A stretch of 64,000 nt of DNA from Hyaloperonospora brassicae (GCA_947650285.1 CANTFL010000353.1:62001-126000); one strand, 5' to 3'. Positions 8,605 to 20,335 are shown, numbered from the stretch's first letter. Numbers and translations are program-made. Notes: generated by a model from the sequence alone, not told the origin.

Positions 8605-9287
8605 GGAAGAGGGAAAGTACGCCCTATTATTTTGCTATGATTTTCTATAATAGAAAGACACTATACAAGGTATTAGCGTCAACAGTGACAAACTCTAGTA
8701 GCGTCGCACTAGAACCATTAGAGTATGTCCATTTGGACGGCTGTGGCATTGGTGGCAAGCTACCACTCACGTATCCACTCTCGCGTCGGCGTTCTAGATA
8801 CTGACTGTGTAGTTGGTGGATATTTAAGCTCAACCTCGTCTAGGTCTGACTCTCCATTATGGACAGTCGAAACAACAGACGTAGAGATTACACCCACAGG
8901 GGCAGTCGATCATATATCGCCAGCCTTCTGTTAAGCCGCGGGTGCTCCTTTAGAAAAAGCGCGCTCAGTATGAGTCGCGGCGCCCGATGGCGCTGCCGAC
9001 GGGACAGTGGTCTTACTACAAAGAAGCATGGAAGCATGCTTGAGGTCATCTGCGTCACTTATAGGATCAATAGGGGATTCATATCCCGTAAGCTCGCTAT
9101 ATTCATCAACACTGTGTGGTGATGGCAATGGTGTGCTTTCATTGTAGTCTACAATGAGAGACGGATCAACATCCTCACTAAGCAATTGAGATGAATCATT
9201 GCATACCGTTGACGGCCTGACATTAGATGCCGGCGTTGCAATAGAGGAATTAATTAACTCCTGAGAATTATTGCGGCACGTGCGCAT
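8605..9287 (-). pseudogene. N-terminal half of the antisense ORF of the older chromovirus
   Basis: The minus-strand frame from an ATG at 9287 is open for 118 codons to 8931. It is Ser/Asp/Glu/Pro-rich (for example LLSEDVDPSLIVDYNES, SVDEYSELTGYESPIDP), like the N-terminus of the antisense ORF in the nested element. The start lies 175 bases from a putative 3' LTR (9463), a similar place to the 132 bases in the nested copy. Leftward the reading decays and reaches the insertion point of the nested element at 8604. It would have continued at 880-237. This makes two elements with the same antisense layout, though I could not align the primary sequences convincingly. Confidence 0.45.
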
Positions 9288-9446
9288 CTTGTTCGTTGGA
9301 TGGGTGCCTTTGCGTCCGACCCATCCGCAGGGTCACGTTTCGGTGGCGTGATGGGGTGAAACGAGCGGTCTAAGCGGCGCGTTTATAAGGGCTCGATGTC
9401 CCTCTGACTCCTTGGGAGATGTTTTACAAAATGTAAAAATCGTTTA

Positions 9447-9462
9447 AAAGAGGGTCAGTTGG
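9447..9462 (+). promoter_or_regulatory. Possible polypurine tract of the older chromovirus
   Basis: AAAAGAGGGTCAGTTGG, purine-rich, lies just before TGTTACGGGACA. It is offered only as support for an LTR start at 9463. Confidence 0.35.
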
Positions 9463-10641
9463 TGTTACGGGACAATCGTCACACGTACCCACTAAGCGAG
9501 GGTTGATTAGCGGGATGGTACTGATACAGTACATAAGTACATGAATAACACTTGGGTGTGGTACACTAAGTGTATTCACCCATACATAGGTGATATACAT
9601 GAGTTGTATTCACCTTGAAGGGGATGATGTCCAGTCGGTACAGGGCGTCTTCGTGACGTCATCGAAGGACGTCATCAAAGGACGTCACCTTTATTGGGAG
9701 ACGCGCATCTTAAGAGATGGCGTCTAATAACTTGTATGTTTTAGCCAATCATGTTTTAGTTTTTTATTAAAATAGTTTCTATCTTAATATAAGTCAATCT
9801 TGAATTTCTTATCTATCAGTAACTGCGCGTGGAAGGCTATTCATAGCTTCCACGGCGCAGCTAGGTGTCTAATTAAAAGCTTGCTGCGCGGTTCGCTTAG
9901 GCGACCGGCAACTGTCCAGTGCAGCGCCTTTTGCGCCGACCAACCTCACCGAAACACGCGAGTATGACGGGCAAATCACTTCCTCACTGCGTCAGGGTGT
10001 GTGCCCGTAGTGCGTGGCGGCTTAGTTCAAGCGCCCATCTACATTCGGTCAGAAGGAAGGAAAGTAAAATTGCATACTTTTGTTAAGAGCTACGACCATA
10101 TTATAAACCCTATAATTTTTACTTACCGTTGGAAGTAGAGTCGTCATTTCGGACACTCCCTTCCGGGTGGATGCTCCAGCTCCCAGGTTTGGTCGTTATA
10201 GTGGGTGATTTGTGTGGTCACAATAATTTATCGAAGGTTCTTAGCCGTTTAGCGCAGGATAGAGCATATCTTACTCCTAGATTGACAAAGCCACTGACGA
10301 TGCCCTTGGCGGGGGGAGGCGATCCGCGTCTGGCGCGCAATTAAAACCGAAGTCATAAAGCTTTCACTGTATTCTACATTAACACTATATTAAGCTAAAA
10401 TCTTCGATGCGAAGTTTTTGTATCCACTTTGCGCGCGCAGAAATCAGTATTTGATGTGTTATTTCATTGGTACATGGGTATATCTACCAATAAGATGCGG
10501 GGCCAAATATGACATCCGAAGGCTATATTTTTACAAGTTTAACTTGAAAATATAATAATAAATAGTAAAATTAATTATAATGATATTTTTTCCATCGGCA
10601 CACTTCATGCCAACGACATGTGACAGATTCACCTCGTTACA
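9463..10641 (+). repeat. Putative 3' LTR of the older chromovirus
   Basis: The stretch begins TGTTACGGGACA, close to the TGTAACGGGG start of the nested element's LTR, and can be closed at CTCGTTACA (ending 10641), like CCGTTACA. The partner LTR is outside the window, so the boundaries are inferred from the terminal motifs and from the pol-to-LTR distance. Inside are short direct repeats of GGACGTCATC at about 9660-9690 and an imperfect hairpin at about 9829-9858. No gene is visible in it. The start is better supported than the end. Confidence 0.42.
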
Positions 10642-10726
10642 ACACCCTTTCAAATTCTTAGTATCTTAAGTAGAGAATTGACGGCTGGTGGGTGACAGAG
10701 TGGCCACCTTTATATCACTCTAGGAA

Positions 10727-11926
10727 TGGGAGCACTCGTTGGCTAATACAATGCATTACTACATTCACTCCCATGATAACGAAATCCATGCGGCGTACAA
10801 CAAAGGCTGCTACCTATGCGGCTGCACGAATGAGTGTAGCTAATTATAATGCAGGTGAAGGTTCAGCAGCAATTGTTAGTTCGCCTGCTGCTGCTACTGA
10901 GCTCCCTTCACCGCTAATTTTTCCAGGTGCAACGTGGTAGCGAACCGTGTGAAGTGTGATATGGTGTAGGGAATTTCCGAACGTGGTATTCCCTACTATT
11001 GACTTGATAATAGGAGTGGTGGACTCGACGAAGAAATTTGGAGCACATCGAGGTCGACAAAATAAGGCTCGACGATATAAGGGTCCACGAGGTAAGACGC
11101 GACGAATGAGGACTCGACGAGTTAAGGCCCAACGATCCAAGACTCGACGGGCTAAGGCTCGACGATCCAAAGCTCAGCTCAAGAAGACAAGACTGGACGA
11201 GTTAAGATTCGACGAGTCAAGCAGCGACGAGAGAGCAAGACGATAAATTGTCGATCCCACTAAGTATTAGTATGTGACAACTGGGGGATGAAGTAAAGCC
11301 ACTACAGGGTCCCTTTTGCAATCAGAAAAGAGCGAAGATAGCTAATACAGAGCAGAATTTTCCGAGTTTAAGACACGTGTACACTTTTAAGGTAATTCCC
11401 TGTGCAAGCTGGGTAATGCCTGATGTCAAGCCCCGATGAGCATATCTTGTAGAAGTCTCGATTAGAAGCGCCAAGAGTTAAGTTGTCCCGGGGTGGGCAT
11501 TACTCGTTTCCAGCGAAAGATAAGTCTCTTCGCATGTCGAGCCGTTATATTAATAGACGGTACTGTCCAAAGACTCGTCAAGCGACTAGCCGGCAGGCCT
11601 TGAACCAAGGACACAGTAAGTCTTTCAGTCGGGCGTATACTGCGCTCGGTGACCTGTAAAAGCGTGAAAACGTCGACGTCTACCCATTGGTACAAGGTTA
11701 CAGCACGAGATGAATGGAAATTGCCATAATCAGGCGGTCTTGTGGATAGGAGTGTGAGTGGTTGGAGTCGTTCAGCTAGGCAAGAGCCACAACTGATCCA
11801 AGAAGGGATGAACCGCAAAGGTAATTAACCCGACGTACTAGCTCGACTGCGCCGACTATCTCGGCGATTGTTGTGGTGTTACGTTGAGACTGTGAGTGAA
11901 CAGATTTGACCAACTATTATACCACA
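10727..11926 (+). repeat. Probable LTR of a plus-strand retroelement, copy A
   Basis: It starts TGGGAGCACTCG exactly where homology with copy B begins and ends TATACCACA. Two bases later comes TGGTTTTGCG, a plausible primer site, repeating the CA-NN-TGG layout of the other LTR elements here. Gag-like coding starts 120 bases later. The only other copy of the start in the window is at 39098. Length is 1.2 kb and it contains a 15 bp minisatellite. No polypurine tract or second LTR of a conventional single element was found. Confidence 0.5.
11031..11246 (+). repeat. 15 bp minisatellite, copy A
   Basis: About 13 imperfect units of roughly CTCGACGANNNAAGG follow each other, mostly at a 15-base period. 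All three plus frames stay largely open and one gives a basic pentapeptide pattern (TRRXKA). The array lies inside the probable LTR and recurs at 39402-39617. Confidence 0.85.
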
Positions 11927-11928
11927 AC

Positions 11929-11945
11929 TGGTTTTGCGACCCGGG
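11929..11945 (+). promoter_or_regulatory. Possible primer-binding site, copy A
   Basis: TGGTTTTGCGACCCGGG follows the putative LTR end after two spacer bases. TGG would pair with a tRNA CCA end. The tRNA is not identified. The same bases occur at 40300 in copy B. Confidence 0.4.
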
Positions 11946-12050
11946 AATCCAGCGTGTGCGATTGTTGTAGCAGGTACCAAACAACCAAGGAGCATTACAG
12001 TCGTGTAATCAAAAGACGCAAGCGGCACAACATCGGCAATAGCCGGAAAG

Positions 12051-12840
12051 ATGCCGCGTGGTGAGTCGGGTTTGGCGAAATCTACCATTACCCATGCGGA
12101 AGCGAGGGTGGATCGAGCCATTTGTTTCGAAGACTTCGAAGCGTGTGCCCAAGATGGTGAGTATGATGGAAAACCTGATGACAACGATGCCGTTGTATTC
12201 TGCCATGAAGCGAAAGAACGTCAGATGCATGTGGTCCACGTCAACAACCCTCACGGGATTGAAAAACTTATGGACGACGAGCGCGACGAAGAAGAAGATT
12301 GTGGTCAAGGTGTGACCCCTGGTGAGTGCCCCCCCCTGCTAGCTTCCATGACCACGATGAATTCCGAGACACCTCTGGCGAATCGTGCTTTGTGACCACT
12401 CGATGAGGAAATAAAGGAGAATCGCTGGATCCAACTGATCAAGCCAAAGACAGCCTACCAAGCGACGTGGGCGAACCCGGGCAATGAGACAATTGAAACC
12501 CTCAACAGCATGTATCTGGAATATTTAACCGACAGCAAGGTGCTGCTTCTACGAGAAATATGGTATAAGTGCGAAATGGTGCCCACGAAGCTGATGTTAT
12601 CGGACTTTAAGATAGGCTTTGTGAGCAGCGAGTTGGAGAGGTGGACACGTAAGCTGAAGGAAGTGTTCGGGGTGCACAGCGTAATTAATTCCCTCGTTCC
12701 GTTGAACCTCCGATATCAGGCGGACGTGGTGCTCGTGGAAAAAAGATACCGGTACCATATTTCAATGAGGAAGTCTTGCGAGAAGTTGATGAACTGGTAA
12801 CGGTGAACACGCCGCTTCCCAAAACCCCAGAATCGAAATG
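12051..12840 (+). pseudogene. gag-like remnant of the plus-strand element, copy A
   Basis: A 114-codon frame from 12051 (acidic, with HVVHVNNPHGIEKLMDDE) ends at 12395. After a stop, coding continues from about 12400 (LDEEIKENRWIQLIKPKTAYQ) into the frame at 12510-12800, which reads SKVLLLREIWYKCEMVPTK and then ELERWTRKLKEVFGV. Composition and position behind LTR and primer site suggest the N-terminal part of gag, but I recognise no catalytic motif. It contains the empty target site (12199-12215) of the non-LTR element found in copy B. Stops show it is dead. Confidence 0.5.
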
Positions 12841-12856
12841 AGGAGTCTCCACGAGG

Positions 12857-14330
12857 GTGCAAGGCACGCCGTACAAAGTTAATTCTTACATGGCTACACC
12901 ACCGCGCACCACACGGAATATGAAGGCTACACGATATAGGTATGAAGAGGCAATGGGGGTGACGACAGGTGATGAGCACTACGAAGAAGATGCAGATTCG
13001 TACGGCGATAATCCAGAGACCGATGAGCGGTCAAATAACCTTAACAGACTGTTGAGCTACGGTGATACTGAAAGTGAAAAGGCCACGTCATGTAAATACA
13101 CACGCACGCGCCATTAGAAAAGATCTCCAGGCTTGAGAGGAAGCGATATCGTTCTGACGATGCCTTGCAGTGAATAAAACGTTTCACTTACGAATAAAGA
13201 AACGTGTCAGTCGCAAAATGAGTCGTGCGAGCCTTTTTTGATGTGCCTAGACAAAGCGTCCAAGAGTTGGAATCGACAACGCCAGAAGAATACGCAGCGA
13301 AAGCAGAAGCTGCTCAGCGAAGCTTTATGAACTATTAATGTTCGCAGTTTGACCAGTCCGCTAGGTCGAGGTACAACTCGTCGAAGTGTGGTGAGACCGA
13401 GCACGTGTGTGATTACCTACTACCACTGAACATTTACACCCAGACGGCGCAGATCCAGTACTAGAAAGGAGGCGCGGATGCTGCCGACCAAGTCGATCCC
13501 TAACTGTTAAACTGCGGTGACGAAGAGCTGATGGATTTGATGGATCCACAACGTCTCGATGTTATCCAGCGCATAGCGAAGATCATCAGTCATCGACTGC
13601 TTGACGAGAAGCGAACGAATAGCGTGGTCGAGTGAAAACCGGACACGGGCTGATTCGCCACAAGAAAGAGACACGGTATAGCCGAAGGAAGGAAATGGGT
13701 GACGGTATTAGCCGGAGTGAACCGGGACGTGAGTCAAAGTTCGACGATCGCCAAAGGGGCCGACCTGATCGTCGGAACGACCGTCGGATGAATCAAGGTG
13801 ATGGCCGGCAAGATTGGTCAGGCTAAAACAACAACAGAGACTATGCCTATAGTCGACGCGTCACCCTTCCATCGGCTTCCACAAAAGATCTGCAATCAGC
13901 GCATGATGAGCGCAGAGAGAGCCGTACAATCAAATTGTACGACTTGTCGAGTGATGGAATTGCACAAGAACACCTGAGTGATTACAGCTCCGACTCTGGC
14001 AAGGATTGGTTAACATTAGGAGCAGAGGCAAGACAGATCCAAAAACAAGTCATCCATCAAGATCAACCTCGATCACACTTATCTCTGGTACAACGGTCGG
14101 ACACGAAGTACGGCCGAAGTGAAAGAGTGGACCGACAAGAACGCACAGATTAGTGACGAAAGCGTCGCATATACGGACCGTACGGTGCACGCAGCTCCGT
14201 GGGACAAGACACTCAATTTTTTAGACGAAGGTGCAAGTTCTGTAAAGAGATGCATGATGTAGGTCGGTGCGATTTGTTCGCACGATTTGAGAAGCTGGTA
14301 TAGTTTATCAAGACCTTGGTGGAAAAACCA
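12857..14330 (+). pseudogene. gag C-terminal region with zinc knuckle, copy A
   Basis: Short plus-strand frames (12857-13117, 13632-13826, 13935-14153) alternate, with stops between them. They are polar and rich in Asp, Arg and Gln, as in nucleocapsid regions. At 14232-14270 one frame gives CKFCKEMHDVGRC, a zinc knuckle of the form C-X2-C-X3-H-X4-C, followed by a basic/aromatic helix. This is an RNA-binding nucleocapsid finger. The spacing is one residue shorter than the usual CCHC knuckle. Protease coding follows about 370 bases downstream. The stretch is almost identical to 50249-51722 in copy B. Confidence 0.6.
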
Positions 14331-14635
14331 ATATGCCAGAAGACCTCCACGTCCTAAACTCGTCGGGTCGTTGAAGGAGCAGGTTTGCCGACTCTGACTA
14401 AGTCGGATAACAACGGACTGCCATAGTCAGTTGAACCAGCAGCGAAAGAGAACTACGTGTTTGTCTTCGTTGGGGATATACAACCGCGCGACGAGTGGGG
14501 AGGTAAAGAACAGGAGATAGAACGAGATGATTGGGACGATGGAGAAGACCGATCAATCGCAAGTATGGAAACAAAAAAACGGCCGTCTGCTAAGATAAGG
14601 TTGCAAACAAATTGAAGCTGTTATCAGGATAACGA

Positions 14636-15105
14636 TTGGGATGGTGGTCGTCGAGGAAGTTCAATCGACGAGCACGGATGAGAGCGCTTGTCATGGGCGC
14701 TTTCAATAACAAACGAACCAAAATATTGCTGGATATCGGCGCTAACATTTCAGTCGTTAGCGACTCATTCGCTAAGAAGATACGATTACAACGACTCACG
14801 ATCAACGACAAACAAATTTATGTCCAAGGAATCGGAAAGTCGAAGGTCGTCACCACGTCACAAGCAACAGTAAATGTCACTCTAAGTTAGAAAGTAGTTA
14901 ACAAATTTGAAGTGTGAATTATCATTATCCTCGCTAATCTTGTGATCAGAAATGATGAAGATATTTGCATCGTCATCAGCACATTTTCGGAATAGAGTAT
15001 TTGCTATTAGTAAGGTTTTGTTCCTCTTATATATCGACCAAGCTGAAATCGACATCGTACGAGGCGACGTTAGCGTCGACACGCGATCAGCAAGATCCAA
15101 AACTA
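14636..15105 (+). pseudogene. Retropepsin-like protease remnant, copy A
   Basis: The 84-codon frame at 14636-14890 contains RALVMGAFNN then ILLDIGANISVVSDSFAKKI (residues 30-49). This is the active-site strand of retroelement aspartic proteases, with DIG where D-T/S-G is usual. It continues with an IYVQGIG motif and, past the stop at 14890, KVVNKFEV. RT coding does not follow on this strand. Instead a minus-strand pol remnant begins at 15370. The identical frame recurs at 52028-52282. Confidence 0.75.
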
Positions 15106-15369
15106 TTTTTTAATAAGCAAATCTCTTCCCCACTTGAGTAAGAGTCACAACTCTAAAAGAGCAAGAATGCTTGGATAGCGTACGTCATTCACGAATGACG
15201 GTCTGTGCATCGTGGGCGCATGCACCAAGTTGTTAAATTCCAAACTGATCATGCGCAATATGTCACTTCAATTCGTAAATGAGTTGGCGTATTTTCGAAG
15301 GATTGCTTAAAGGATACTATTGGCACATTGTGTCCAATCATCTTATTTGAGATGGTCAGATGCTGATAT

Positions 15370-17330
15370 ATCTAATCGTTTTCCAAAAGAATGAAACGCG
15401 AACTGCCAAAAAAAATTGACGCAAAGTCTCTGCTAGAAACAAATCTAGAGGTAATCCTGAAGTCGAAACAACATGAGGGTAAAGACACGAGCAAAACCCT
15501 GTGAAATGATTTACTTGAATACAGCAGCAACATGCACCATTTTGCCGAACCGGTCAAGAAAGATAATCCATTATCATTGATCAACATCAGGGAAACCGAG
15601 GCTCAAGTCTATTAAAACAGACTGTCGTCACTTTTCCGAACAGACGGAGGATGCAAAGGCGCACAAGATGAAGTATTTGACATTACCTGCTGCCACACTC
15701 TCAAAAATTATGTACCTGCACTCAAACTGTGATGATAGGGCCAGTCAGTCGCGACTTACCGTAAGGTAATGCTTGTCTCTACCACGATTTCCACCGTCGG
15801 GGCATCGTGAAACTTACAGATGATGCGTAGTCGCAAAGTGCAATGAGTGGGAACCACGACACGAGGCGTGTTGTTGGAAACGACCGAATAACGCAGAAAT
15901 TCGTTGCGTGTTGTGAAACGATCCGATTTGAACCGTCACAATGACCAGTGAATCCTTAGGTGACTTCCGAGATGATTTCACGAGGTGATCTGGTAAACGC
16001 AGGAGGTTTTTATCACCTGCGTTGACCTTTCTCACGTCGTCAAGCAGTGTTGACCACGGAACACTAGCAATAAGTGCTGCAATAATGGACTTATCCTCAC
16101 CTTTTTGTGCCTCAGACGGCTTGAACTAGGATTGGCGCGAAAGCGCATCAGCGAAGACATTCAGTTGTCTTGACTTATGTACGATATAAAAGTTTTACTC
16201 CGCAAAAATTGGTATCCGTTTAGCTATTCAGTGCAATAGGTGGGGATGGTTAAGGCTATGCGTAATGACGCGTGGTCCGTATACACAACGAACGGTCTAT
16301 CTCACAGGAGGTAGATCTAAGATATAGCCAGTGTATAGTTTATGGCAATGAATCCCTTGTCATGCACTGGTAAACTGCCCTCAACTGGTTGCATCTGATG
16401 CGATTGACAGCACACGACGCGCTCTGCACCGTCTGTGTCATATTGCGTTGAAGCTCAGCCGGTGGCAAAGTCGCTGCCATCATAGCCCACATGGAAAGGT
16501 CTGTCTTGATCCGAAGTCGCCAACACAGGCGAAGTTATCAAGTGCTTCTTGATGCCTTCAAAGCAGGGCTGAGAAAAAGCTTTTCATAACCTATTTGAAT
16601 TTTGATTGAGCAAATTAAAAAGATGCATAGCCATCTCGGCGTATTTGCTTGATTACTTATGCAAGAACCCCGATTGACCAAGGAAATCCTTATTCCCCTG
16701 ACATCGACTAGAACCGGCCAGTTCGTGATCACCGTACTCTTTATGGAATCAAAGCGTACGTCCTGTTTTGCCACGATGCACCCAAGAAGTGGTATTCCGC
16801 TATCTGTGAATATACACTTCTTAAGGTTGTCGTACAAATTGTGCTTGCGCATAAGTATAAGAACCTGACGAATGTGTGTTCTGTGAACCTCCGCATCCGT
16901 CTTTCCGTTCATATCCCTGCTATGGACGAACAAATTATCGACCAAATCGGTGCGAAATTACAATTGATCGCAACAGGTTCGTCACACATCTGTTTTTCGT
17001 GATAGGGAAGTTGTTTATCACTCGTGTTATCACTAGTCACTACCAGGTATAACAATAAGGGTACTTACTGCCGTGTCCGGTTTGCCCAGTTCAAGCATAA
17101 TGATTTGTAGAAGACATCCATCAGATCAATAGACGAAACGATGGTGTACTTGTAAACACACCGTCTAATATTACATATTTTCTCAGTACCGGTGTTTGAC
17201 TTGATACCGTTGCAGCATATAATTTGTCATATGCGTGCACTATCCGCCATCCTCATGTGGCTTTGTGCACACAGAAGGTCGAAAACTGTGAGAGGAAGTT
17301 GACTTCCTCACATGGTCCGCTACTGTGGTG
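15370..17330 (-). pseudogene. Minus-strand Ty3-type RT, RNase H and integrase remnant, copy A
   Basis: Read on the minus strand from 17330 down, the order is RT fingers (TSSHSF near 17300), motif A region (SDGCLLQIIM near 17120), and RT palm to thumb (FVHSRDMNGKTDAEVHRTHI, then YDNLKKCIFTDSGIPLLGCIVAK, 16538-16945). Next come the RNase H end (RQLNVFADALSR near 16130-16180), the pre-integrase linker (RKVNAGDKNLLRL, 16035-15814) and integrase core fragments (15587-15372). Each segment aligns with the nested chromovirus pol at 3680-5600. Stops and shifts are frequent. Gag and protease of this element are missing, and it sits head to head with the plus-strand gag/protease remnant. Confidence 0.85.
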
Positions 17331-17429
17331 GAGTAGTGATATATATTCTACATAGTCAATACCAACTATACACTGGCGACCGGAAGACCGACTAACGGAG
17401 AGGGTTTTCCGATTACGTGCTCTAGATAG

Positions 17430-17935
17430 CCTCCCTCACCTTGTGTACCCGTAGGTGAGGCGGGTGCACTCTTCCAGGTAGACTTGAGTCAATGGAAAAC
17501 TTGACCGTGTTTGCGATGGGGTCGATGTTCGATTTCGGTGTGGAAATCTTCTCACCGCGATCGATGTTGGTGTGATCACGTGTAATTCTTCACGGGATCA
17601 CTTGTATGCTTGTGAGGTGCTCGATATAAGTCACCCTGATTCGTAACAGATCGCCTTGTCCAAATGTATACCTTGATTCGCGAGCCTTCTGACCACTTAA
17701 GCCGTCTCGCGATCTTGCGTCTTCGACCACAAAGGGTTTCCTGCGTCCAGTCGCAGTTGTGGTGTTGCTTGATAGTTCTTGATCCCTGACCAAAAAATCC
17801 AGAGATCGCACCTAATTGAAGTATGTGACTTTTCATTTACGTCGGGTGGCCAAGAATTTACCGGGAGGGGAAGTCGACACGTGTATATTGAAGCAAATTG
17901 AACTCTGTTTAATTTTAATCGAACAAACCGAGCAA
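17430..17935. repeat. 500 bp repeat R1, copy A (diverged)
   Basis: This is similar to R2 (19434-19935) and R3 (30637-31137), from CTCACCTTGTG through GACGTCGGGTGG to GAAGTCGAC. R1 is the most diverged of the three. Its minus strand has a 74-codon frame (17590-17811) whose peptide shares DxRSRDGxSGQK and GDLxxIRxTxIxHxTSIxVI with the minus-strand frame of R3 (30831-31046). I do not recognise the peptide. The repeat could be an LTR or the end of a coding region. Confidence 0.7.
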
Positions 17936-18034
17936 GCCTATCCCTATCCCCATGCCTTAGATATCGCATGCCACATGTCGCTCTCTCTAGAAGGTAGCAA
18001 CCTTGTACTTGGGGGGCTACACCTGATATACTTT

Positions 18035-18300
18035 TCCGATCGTAGTCGCCTTTCTAGTCGCCGATCGCGTGGTGTAATTCACATTAGCTTGATCGCGATT
18101 ATATACCTGATCACTGTTCACAATCTCGATCACCCCCTGATCGCGATCGCCGTGCTGATATCGGGTCACATGGTGTGGTACATACTCTTCTGATTGCTAT
18201 CGCTTGTCGTGGTACACAGCAGCCTAATCGCGATCACATACCTGATCGCCGGTCACGATCTCGATCGCCACTTTGATCGCGATTTCGTCCTTGATCTACT
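18035..18300. repeat. GATCGCGATC-rich tract, copy A, first
   Basis: This tract is dense in GATCGCGAT palindromes and in CGTGGTGT-type units, with imperfect direct repetition about every 60-90 bases. It directly follows R1. Similar tracts follow R2 (20100-20335) and R3 (31265-31345), so it is part of the same repeated module. A 125-codon plus frame (17816-18193) crosses it but looks like chance openness. Confidence 0.6.
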
Positions 18301-18479
18301 AGCCGCCAACGTAATGGCCCCTTGCTCAACGTGCTTGAACCCGATATCGCAGTTTTATCCTGTCTGATTCAATATCCGGTTCGATTTAATCTATTGGTGG
18401 ACGTGATCCGACGAGTTGTGGGACCGGCGTTGCCAACCGTCTGCTAGCTCGAATGTAACTGGAGCGCGATCACTTCTCG

Positions 18480-19433
18480 TTTCTCAAATTTCACTGGTCG
18501 CTTCACCACACTACTAAGCGACCGGAAAAGAACTTATCGATCGATATTTATTGTCCACGAGGCAGTCACCACAGCTTCAAGAAAGAGTACCTCGACCTCG
18601 TTATAGGATCAATTCATGTCGAGTCTATTTGTACGTAGGCAGCTCGCATGGTTTGGACCAAGGGAATATATCCTTTTCTCGATCAAATTCTTAAATTAAA
18701 TTATCGCGAAGCGACTACCGAATTAGGATATGTTTTCATCAATCCTAGTCTTCTCATCGAGAACACTTTCGATTATCGATAAGCGTCATAGATTTTTGCT
18801 TTTCGGCAAATACTGTTATCAACAGAACATCGGCCATATACTTATCCTCCGGAACGAGTGTGTAGATTTAATTGACTTTGTCAATATGTCGCAAACGTAA
18901 AAGCGTTTTAGTTCTAAGGCTGTAAACTAATCTATCTCCGAAGCTAACATCGGGGACGCAATTTTATCAAGCGTTAAAGCTTCTACAATTGATAAGTCAA
19001 TAATGCCAAGATACATATTGTCTCGGTTTATTTTAGAAAGCTATTTCCACAGGCTGATGAAGGATCATTTACTTAGATTGTTGGTTGCTTCTATTTTCAA
19101 TAAGTACTGCTGAAGTCATTTCGACATAGAGCTCACGCCGCCTTATTCCTTGACGACCTAAACTACAGTCGCGCAACCACAACTAAATCCTCTACTTTCG
19201 GCTCTCCAGTAGACTAAGTAAAACCATGTTACCGCTTTCGGAAAACATTTCACTCTTTCTTTGATGCTGCCCAATGGTCAGATTTCCATGTCCCTGTCTA
19301 CTCGTCTTATTTTGGGCACTAAAGCTTCGTCTCCATCTGTGCTTCTGCACGCCATGTCGTAATATTGCAATAAAATGAGGTGATTATATACAGATATAGC
19401 TTGTGCAGACGTACTGTGGATAAGCGGAGACAA
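18480..19433. other. No gene seen, copy A
   Basis: AT-rich sequence between R1 and R2 with only very short frames. Identical in copy B (55872-56825) apart from scattered substitutions. I see no protein motif. Confidence 0.5.
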
Positions 19434-19935
19434 CAAGTTTGTGGCGATATTGACCTCCACTGTCTGCAAACGACGGCCGAATATCAGAGGGATACCCCAC
19501 TCACGTGCTTGATTTGTTCCTCACCTTGTGCACTTGTCGGTAGGGAGGGCTGCACTCTTCCAGGTGAACTCGTGTCGATGGAAACTCGACCGCATTTGGG
19601 ATAGGCTGGTGATCTTGTGGAAATCTTTACACGATCACAGGTATGCTTGTAGGTTGCTCGATATGAGTCACCCTGATCTCAACGAGATCGCCTTTCCAAA
19701 GTAGATACTTGACCTTTTCGACCTTTTGACCACTTGAGCCGTCTCGAGATCTTGTATCTTGTTCTCTACTGTGCTGTTGCGTCCGATCTCAGTTGAGGAG
19801 TGTGCCTTGATCGTTCTTGTTTTCTAGCCGAAGGAAATACAGATATCACTTGCTCAAATTATGCGAGTTATCCTGACGTCGGGTGGTCAGGAATCCAACC
19901 CGGAGAAGAAGTCGACCCGTGTACTTAGAAGCAGC
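19434..19935. repeat. 500 bp repeat R2, copy A
   Basis: It starts CAAGTTTGTGGCGATATTGACC and ends near GAAGTCGACCCGTGTACTTAGAAGCA. It is nearly identical to R3 (30637-31137), differing at only a handful of positions, and is in the same orientation. The pair R2/R3 could be the two LTRs of a 12 kb minus-strand element whose gag and protease lie at 27464-30543. The sequence between them is far more decayed than the 500 bp pair. Confidence 0.75.
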
Positions 19936-20099
19936 TCAAATTCTGTCTGATGTTTGGTCAACCACAAAATACCAACAGGCTTTCCCGAAATCCGGACCTG
20001 ATGTCGCGATTTGTCCTTCCTTTCTGATCGTCGCTCGCACGACGCGACATACTTCATTAACAATTCAGATCTAGAACCGCGTGGCGTTGTATACACATC

Positions 20100-20335
20100 A
20101 CTGTTCGATCACAATATCCTGTCTGATTGCGGTTGCGTCCTCGACCACATCTCGCGTGGTGCATACACACATCTGTTGATCGCTTTTATCTCCCCTATCT
20201 TAATCATATCGTTGACAGCGATCGCGTCCTTGATCGCGATCACCTCATTTATCACGGTTTTTGTGGTGTAATACACACCCATCTAGTAGATAGCGATCTT
20301 CTCCCTGATCGCGATCTCTTCTCTATCAGCGAACG
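20100..20335. repeat. GATCGCGATC-rich tract, copy A, second
   Basis: Follows R2. It has the same GATCGCGATC palindromes and ACACATC/TGGTGT-type units as 18035-18300. Confidence 0.55.

Noticed and set aside
17816..18193. 125-codon plus-strand frame, identical at 55208-55585
   Set aside because: It runs across repeat R1 and the GATC-palindrome tract, has no motif, and identity between copies reflects recent duplication, not selection.
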